From positions 1 to 11,556 of the forward strand of contig URCI01000071.1 in NCBI GenBank assembly GCA_900546345.1: a stretch of DNA of 11,556 bases, given 5' to 3'. The DNA is from an uncultured Prevotella sp. (GTDB lineage: Bacteria > Bacteroidota > Bacteroidia > Bacteroidales > Bacteroidaceae). The notes beneath the pieces were generated by a model that was given only the letters and a program-made list of their open reading frames with translations, had not been told where the DNA came from and did not search any database. The translations under genes were made by a program, and so were the position numbers. This document shows, piece after piece, positions 7,253-11,556 of the stretch (the stretch's first letter is position 1; every line of letters begins with the position of its first letter).

Positions 7253-8422
7253 TTATTTCAGATTTTCTTTGTTTTTGGCGATGAGCTTTTTGATGGTTTC
7301 CACGCTCTTGCCAGTGGCGAAGCCATCAGCAGGCGTGTGCATGCAGTAGTCCACGAGCTTGTCAATGGTCGAGGTAGCTACGTGCATGCGGGTATCGGAG
7401 GATGCGTAGTAGATGAAGACCTTGCCGTCTTCGTCAGCGATCCAACCGTTGGAGAACACCACGTTCATCACGTCACCGATATACTCTTCGCCCTGAGGAA
7501 CGAGGAAATAACCGCCGGGTTGTGCGATGACGCGTGTGGGGTCGTCGAGAGCCGTCATATACATGTATAGCACATAGCGCAGGCCGCTGGCACAGCCACG
7601 TACGCCATGGGCGAGATGGAGCCAGCCTTGTGGCGTCTTGATGGGGTGGGGGCCCTCACCGTTCTTCACTTCCATGATCGTATGATAGTGACGCAGGTTG
7701 ATAATCTTTTCCTCTTTCACCTCAGCGTGCTCGATGTCGTCGACAAGAGCCCAGCCGATACCACCGCCGGAACCAGCGTTGATGAAGTCGTCCTGTGGGC
7801 GGGTGTAGAAGGCATACTTACCGTTGACAAACTCAGGATGCAGTACGACGTTGCGTTGCTGGCTCTTGGATTTCAGGTCGGGAAGACGTTGCCAGTTGAC
7901 TAAGTCTTTGGTGCGGGCGATGCCGGCAGTGGCTGTAGCAGCACTCAAGTCACCGGGCTGACTGTCATCGTGGCGCTCTGCGCAGAACACACCGTAGATC
8001 CAGCCGTCTTCGTGGGCGGTGAGACGCATGTCATAGACGTTGGTGGCGGGGATCACATCCTCCGGCATCGTGATGGGCTCCGGCCAAAAACGGAAGTTGT
8101 CTACGCCGTTGGGACTCTCGGCAACAGCGAAGAAGCTCTTGCGGTCAGCACCTTCAACACGCACGACCAACAGGTATTTGCCATGCCATTTGATGGCTCC
8201 GCTGTTGAGAGTAGCGTTCATCATGATGCGCTGCATCAGATAAGGATTGTCCTTCTCATTGAAGTCATAGCGCCATTCCAGCGGAGTGTGCTCGGCAGTG
8301 AGGATAGGATATTTATAACGTGTGTAGATGCCGTTGCCCCATTCCAGAGGTTCGTTCTTGCGATTCAGCAATTCTTCGTGGTGTGCGCGCAACTTGGCAA
8401 CGCGTTCTTTGAATTCAGTCAT
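7253..8422 (-). CDS. GH130 beta-1,4-mannosylglucose phosphorylase
   Basis: This 389-residue protein is a GH130 phosphorylase, a five-bladed beta-propeller enzyme. It most likely splits beta-1,4-mannosyl-glucose with inorganic phosphate to alpha-mannose-1-phosphate and glucose (EC 2.4.1.281) in the cytoplasm; no signal peptide is present. The catalytic Asp lies in TNVYDMRL as D131, the same number reported for the characterised Bacteroides fragilis enzyme, and the length is nearly the same. Other visible features are NATLNSGAIKW (69-79), FCAERHDD with R150 (probable phosphate ligand), and HPEFVNGKYAFYTRPQDDF (195-213). The epimerase two genes downstream makes its substrate, which supports this specificity over the mannooligosaccharide phosphorylases of the same family. 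The start has an A-rich leader and is preceded by a 22-bp repeat array in the long gap after the mannanase gene. Confidence 0.93.
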   Translation of the reverse strand: MTEFKERVAKLRAHHEELLNRKNEPLEWGNGIYTRYKYPILTAEHTPLEWRYDFNEKDNPYLMQRIMMNATLNSGAIKWHGKYLLVVRVEGADRKSFFAVAESPNGVDNFRFWPEPITMPEDVIPATNVYDMRLTAHEDGWIYGVFCAERHDDSQPGDLSAATATAGIARTKDLVNWQRLPDLKSKSQQRNVVLHPEFVNGKYAFYTRPQDDFINAGSGGGIGWALVDDIEHAEVKEEKIINLRHYHTIMEVKNGEGPHPIKTPQGWLHLAHGVRGCASGLRYVLYMYMTALDDPTRVIAQPGGYFLVPQGEEYIGDVMNVVFSNGWIADEDGKVFIYYASSDTRMHVATSTIDKLVDYCMHTPADGFATGKSVETIKKLIAKNKENLK

Positions 8423-8479
8423 GTGTGTATGTTTTTTGTTTTTGTTATTTAAGTTTTCTTTTTTATGCTTCTACGGGGG

Positions 8480-8597
8480 AAGGTCCTGGTTTCAACTCAG
8501 TAAGTTCCTGGCTTCAGCACTGTATGATCAAAGGTTCCATATGGTATGATCATAAGTTCCACATAGTATGATCATAAGTTCCATATGGTATGATGGT
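8480..8597 (-). repeat. 22-bp-period tandem repeat array between GH26 and GH130 genes
   Basis: Five 22-base units start at 8480, 8502, 8532, 8554 and 8576 (written on +). All begin AAGTTCC or a close variant (AAGGTCC, AGGTTCC). The last three continue with CATATGG-like and TATGATCAT words and differ from one another at three or four positions. The first two continue TGG-TTC and agree at 17 of 22 positions. An 8-base insert (8524-8531, ATGATCAA) separates the two groups and looks like the tail of a type-2 unit. TATGATCA occurs at 8523, 8545 and 8567, and TATGAT at 8589. TATGATCATA and CCATATGG are palindromes. The array starts 19 bases after the GH26 stop. No -7 box is recognisable between it and the GH130 start. 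Confidence 0.85.
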
Positions 8598-8616
8598 GCC
8601 TGCGTCAGCCTGATGG

Positions 8617-9672
8617 CTATCGGGTCTTGGCGATGTCCTTGACGGTCAGCACACGTGGGTCTTCGGTCCACTGCTTAAAGTCGTCTGCATCACGATGTCC
8701 GGCATAAGGCACGTAGAGCTCCTTGTGATTGTCCCAGGCATTGCGCCAGAAGAGCACATAGCAGATGGGATAGGGCTTGATGGCGGGCCAGAGCACGGAA
8801 GAGAACCAGTGGTTGATAGGCAGCTGCTGCGATCCTGTTTCGGTCAGAGCGATGAGTTTCTTGTGGTTTTTACCCATCTCGGTCAACCGGCTCAGTTCGC
8901 GATGGACGTTCTGCGAGTAGTTTTCCGCTTTCCCGTCAAAGTCGTAGAGGTCTACGCCTATCAGATCCACATATCTATCTCCCGGATAATAAGTCTCCAG
9001 ACTTTTGTCGCCCGCGTTAGGCGAGAATCCCCACACCAGATTGTTGAGGCCTTGTCGTTTCATGAACTGATAAGTATAGACATAGAGTTGCTTGTATTGC
9101 TCGGTGGTGCAACTGTTCTTTCCCCACCAGAACCAGCCGCCGCCCATCTCATGCCAAGGTCGGAAGATGACAGGGATGAGTTGTCCGCGATCGTCTCGCA
9201 ACGATGCCAGGAAGGTTGCCACACGCTTCATGCGCTTGGCAAATTCTTTGGAGAGTTGTCCACCGGGCAAGATTTTTGCGACCGGCTTACCTTCCGGATC
9301 CCATGCGTTCTTGCCTGTCGCAGGATTGTTGGGGTGCCAGCTGATCTCCACAATGCCGCCTCTCCGGTGCTGCGCTTTGATTTCGTTGCGCATCCGATCA
9401 AAGGGCACGCCATCGAGATTCTTGGCTTTTCCGATCTCCAAATCGCCGAGTTCAAAGCCCATCACTGCGGGATAGTCACCACATGTCTCTTTCACGTCGC
9501 TACGTCCTTGTTCCCATTTCCAGTCGTGGCCGTAGACAGGGTCGTCCTGATGGCCGACCATGATGCCATTCTTTTGTATTTTTGCCATACGCTGGATGAG
9601 TTTTGTGGCCGGCGAGGCATTGCAGTGAAGGCCCAAAGCCAACAATAATGTCGTTATGATTGCACTCTTCAT
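8617..9672 (-). CDS. GH26 endo-beta-1,4-mannanase, exported
   Basis: This is a family 26 glycoside hydrolase, a (beta/alpha)8 barrel that cleaves beta-1,4-mannan by a retaining mechanism. From the start chosen the protein has 351 residues. The acid/base Glu is E175 in FRPWHEMGGGWFWWG and the nucleophile is E278 in ALTETGSQQ, both at the expected barrel strands. HQDDPVYGHDW (41-51) and EISWHPNNP (109-117) are further family motifs. The N-terminus MKSAIITTLLLALGLHCNA is a signal peptide with likely cleavage after NA. A Cys is present, but LHC is a poor lipobox, so a soluble periplasmic enzyme is more likely than a lipoprotein. An upstream in-frame ATG at 9696 would add eight residues (MWNHKPSN) before the signal peptide and is less likely. 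It is the counterpart of ManA of Bacteroides fragilis and supplies mannobiose for the genes that follow. Confidence 0.93.
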   Translation of the reverse strand: MKSAIITTLLLALGLHCNASPATKLIQRMAKIQKNGIMVGHQDDPVYGHDWKWEQGRSDVKETCGDYPAVMGFELGDLEIGKAKNLDGVPFDRMRNEIKAQHRRGGIVEISWHPNNPATGKNAWDPEGKPVAKILPGGQLSKEFAKRMKRVATFLASLRDDRGQLIPVIFRPWHEMGGGWFWWGKNSCTTEQYKQLYVYTYQFMKRQGLNNLVWGFSPNAGDKSLETYYPGDRYVDLIGVDLYDFDGKAENYSQNVHRELSRLTEMGKNHKKLIALTETGSQQLPINHWFSSVLWPAIKPYPICYVLFWRNAWDNHKELYVPYAGHRDADDFKQWTEDPRVLTVKDIAKTR

Positions 9673-9710
9673 GTTGCTAGGTTTATGGTTCCACATCGTT
9701 GGAATTGCTA

Positions 9711-9813
9711 TTTGGTATTGTTCTTGGAGTTGTTTGGTATTGTTCTTGGAGTTGTTTGGTATTGCACTTTTATTTGTTTGTTATTGCGCTTTTATTTGTT
9801 ATTGCGCTTTTAG
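9711..9813 (-). repeat. 22-bp-period tandem repeat array between esterase and GH26 genes
   Basis: Units of 22 bases start at 9711, 9733, 9755 and 9777 (written on +), with a shortened fifth copy from 9799 up to the esterase stop codon. The first two are identical: TTTGGTATTG followed by TTCTTGGAGTTG. The third is a hybrid: it begins TTTGGTATTG and ends CACTTTTATTTG. The fourth is TTTGTTATTG followed by CGCTTTTATTTG, and the fifth repeats TTATTGCGCTTTTA. The array therefore grades from one unit type into another. On the transcribed strand it is C/A-rich and free of stable secondary structure. It ends 38 bases before the GH26 start and contains no promoter-like -7 box on the - strand. Confidence 0.9.
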
Positions 9814-11097
9814 TTATTTGATCCCCATCATCTTGAGCAGCCATGCTTCCCACTCGTCCCATTGTTCCTGGAACCAATAGTGTCCTGTGAGCTGATAGAC
9901 GCTGAGTTGCTTGGGCGCCTTCACGATGTTGTAGGTGCCGTAGGACGATGTGGGTGGCACCACCTCGTCGTTGTATCCGAAAGAGAACCATCCTGGGCAG
10001 GTCACACGACGTGCGAAGTTGATGCCGTCGTAGTAGCGGGCACCTTTGATGCGGGCCTCGCTGGGGTTCTTGACTTGGTAGAAATAATGTGGCCAGCCAC
10101 CGGCGACGCCCTTCAATTCGCTTTCGTAGTCGCACATAGCGTCGTGGACAGCTCCGAAGAAGCTCACGCGCTTATCGAGGGCGGCCACGGCGAGCGAGAG
10201 AAAACCGCCCTGGCTGGATCCGGTCACGCCGAGGTGCTGGCCGTCCCACTGAGGCATTGAGGCAATGTAATCGACGCAGCGCACGGCACCGACGACCACG
10301 CGCTTGTAGTAGTTCTTATCTGGGTTGTCGAGGTTGGTGTCCCAGTAGTTGTCGAGTCCGCCACGGAAAATCTCGTCATAGACATGTTGCGGCAGGGTCA
10401 CGGGCAGGCCGTGGATACCGATCTCCAAGGTGATGGCACCGCGCGAGGCAGTGTAGACGTCACCACTATAGGGGCGCACACCGGCACCGGGCACACGGAT
10501 CAAAGCCGGGTATTTGCCCGGTTTCACCGGCACACAGAGGATGCCGAAGATGCGGCCGCCGGGGCGGTCATTGACAAAGCTCACCTCATAGACATTGACA
10601 TCTTTGGTAGATCGGTCGGGCAGTGGCGTGAGATGCGGATCGAGATCATATTGCCGTGCCTGCTTCAAAGCCTTGTTCCAAAAATCGTCGAAGTCATCGG
10701 GACATTGTGTGGCCGGCACAAGCTTCTCGGGATCGAAGGCTGCTGTGCACAGTCCGTCGTAGTCCTTGCCGCCAACGTGTGCCGTGACCTTGAGACGATA
10801 AAAGCCCGGTTTTGCCAGCTTACCGCTGAGCTGAATGGTCCCGTCTTTGAGTGTGACACCTTTTTTATATATAGAGGGATACATCACCGGACCAGCTTCA
10901 TAGTCGATCTGGGCGTTGGGCAGCGGTGTGCCAGACTTGAGAACGGAGACTGTGAATCGTGCAGTCTGACCCACGTGATAGTTCCAGTCGTTGTGATCGG
11001 GCTGTACCGTCACAGTAATGTTATTGCCTCTGATCTGCGCGCCTATGGTCATGCTGATCAGCAGAATCATCAAGGAGAGGAGGGAAAGTCGCTTCAT
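9814..11097 (-). CDS. Exported acetyl esterase, diverged CE7 / AXE1 family
   Basis: The 427-residue product begins with a signal peptide (about 1-20, cleavage near IGA-Q), so it acts in the periplasm or outside. Residues about 25-120 look like a beta-sandwich domain. The rest (about 130-427) is an alpha/beta hydrolase of the acetyl xylan esterase (AXE1, CE7) type: nucleophile S295 in GSSQGG, probable acid D377 in FGYNDEVVPP, and probable base H406 in LTGHYW. The family RGQ motif is RGA here (219-221), and the HE motif near the catalytic His is absent (HY), so it is a diverged branch. CE7 enzymes remove acetyl groups from sugars. Being first in the operon, it probably deacetylates (gluco)mannan or manno-oligosaccharides so that the mannanase and cytoplasmic enzymes can act. 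The substrate is inferred. Confidence 0.85.
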   Translation of the reverse strand: MKRLSLLSLMILLISMTIGAQIRGNNITVTVQPDHNDWNYHVGQTARFTVSVLKSGTPLPNAQIDYEAGPVMYPSIYKKGVTLKDGTIQLSGKLAKPGFYRLKVTAHVGGKDYDGLCTAAFDPEKLVPATQCPDDFDDFWNKALKQARQYDLDPHLTPLPDRSTKDVNVYEVSFVNDRPGGRIFGILCVPVKPGKYPALIRVPGAGVRPYSGDVYTASRGAITLEIGIHGLPVTLPQHVYDEIFRGGLDNYWDTNLDNPDKNYYKRVVVGAVRCVDYIASMPQWDGQHLGVTGSSQGGFLSLAVAALDKRVSFFGAVHDAMCDYESELKGVAGGWPHYFYQVKNPSEARIKGARYYDGINFARRVTCPGWFSFGYNDEVVPPTSSYGTYNIVKAPKQLSVYQLTGHYWFQEQWDEWEAWLLKMMGIK

Positions 11098-11209
11098 TGT
11101 TTTGATGTTGTCTTTATGTTATTAGGTTGACGGAAGCGGTCGGCACGAAAGTGTCAGCCTCCACCGCATTCATACTGAATGGTTTTGATTGTAAGATTAA
11201 AATCTGCTG
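11098..11209 (-). promoter_or_regulatory. 5' leader of the mannan operon, with a possible hairpin
   Basis: The leader between the probable transcription start and the esterase ATG is longer than those of pnp and dps. AGGTTGAC (11124-11131) can pair with GTCAGCCT (11153-11160) with one G-U pair, enclosing about 21 bases. No known riboswitch is recognised. A regulatory role is only a possibility. Confidence 0.3.
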
Positions 11210-11217
11210 CAAAGATA
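11210..11217 (-). promoter_or_regulatory. Probable -7 box of the mannan operon promoter
   Basis: On the - strand TATCTTTG (11217-11210) matches the Bacteroidetes -7 word TAnnTTTG and is identical to the dps -7 box. No convincing -33 TTG/TTTG lies at the usual 19-21 base distance (TTTG is 12 and TTG 26 bases away). A weak core promoter of this kind would fit an activator-dependent operon. Transcription would start near 11203, leaving a leader of about 105 bases. Confidence 0.5.
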
Positions 11218-11556
11218 AGGGTTTCATTTCAAATTGAATAATACAATTTTGACATAAACACGTACTTTCGTCTTTATTTTATCTAAGTGGCAAAAATATG
11301 TCAGAAATCAAAGGTTTTATTTCGAGATAATAGTATCTATAATTGTCCATGTGACAGTCTTTTTAAGAATAGCGCATTAACCTACGAAACAAGAGGTGAA
11401 ACTATAGTTTATATAATCGTGTAATGGTAGTATAATAATGTTTTTATTGCATATTGCGATAAAAGTATAATGTTTCGACAATATAGTATTATAGACTTAT
11501 CGGCACAGTAACAATAGTCCGTGGATTAAATCTATAGTTCTTAGTTGATTTTCTTG
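11218..11556. other. AT-rich region without a recognisable gene
   Basis: This stretch of about 340 bases upstream of the operon promoter has no credible reading frame on either strand. It contains a 12-base palindrome AAACTATAGTTT (11399-11410), and CTATAGTT recurs at 11532-11539. A second -7-like word (CAAAAATA on +, 11291-11298) lacks a -33 partner. It is probably the regulatory region of the operon or the flank of a gene outside the window. Confidence 0.4.

Noticed and set aside
8480..8597. CRISPR array
   Set aside because: The units are directly adjacent with no unique spacers, the period is only 22 bases, and no cas gene is near.
9656..9880. Small hydrophobic + strand peptide over the second repeat array
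   Set aside because: The hydrophobic residues come from the T/G-rich 22-bp repeats. The frame is antisense to both flanking genes, has no promoter, and the 22-base period shifts the reading frame in each unit.
11291..11298. Second -7-like box (TATTTTTG on the - strand)
   Set aside because: No -33 element at the right distance, and such words arise easily in AT-rich DNA.

Overview
The window looks like a chromosome segment from a gut or rumen member of the Bacteroidales, most likely Prevotellaceae (Prevotella/Segatella). This rests on three things. Genes lack Shine-Dalgarno sequences and have A-rich leaders. Promoters carry the Bacteroidetes -7 word TAnnTTTG (474-481 on +, 3606-3613 and 11210-11217 on -). 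The gene set matches the mannan pathway known from Bacteroides. The genus assignment is an inference from overall sequence flavour.

Left part, + strand: the 3' end of a PfkB-type sugar kinase gene (2-271), a GC-rich gap, then a housekeeping pnp gene (polynucleotide phosphorylase, 531-2837) with its own promoter and two 3' hairpins, the second a clear intrinsic terminator. Facing it on the - strand is dps (3068-3556), a ferritin-like iron-storage and DNA-protection protein with its own promoter.

Main part, - strand, transcribed right to left from about 11200 to 3752: a six-gene beta-mannan utilisation operon. The order is CE7-like acetyl esterase (9814-11097, exported), GH26 beta-mannanase (8617-9672, exported), GH130 mannosylglucose phosphorylase (7253-8422, cytoplasmic), GPH-family sugar:cation symporter (5833-7182, inner membrane), mannobiose/cellobiose 2-epimerase (4646-5833, cytoplasmic) and an AraC-family regulator (3752-4633). 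The inferred flow is: deacetylate and cut mannan outside the cytoplasm, import mannobiose, epimerise it to mannosylglucose, then split that with phosphate to mannose-1-phosphate and glucose. The chemistry is established for Bacteroides fragilis. The added esterase and regulator suggest use of acetylated (gluco)mannan under local control. No SusC/SusD pair is present in the window.

The most unusual structure is in the operon's intergenic gaps. The two gaps flanking the mannanase gene each hold a tandem array with a 22-bp period, but the two arrays have unrelated sequences. Each starts at or just after the upstream stop codon. The next gap holds a perfect 13-bp hairpin without a T tract. The downstream genes are packed tightly (1-nt overlap, then 12 nt). 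These elements could be operators, mRNA processing or stability signals that set the ratio of the gene products, or neutral variable repeats. The right end (11218-11556) is AT-rich and has no recognisable gene.
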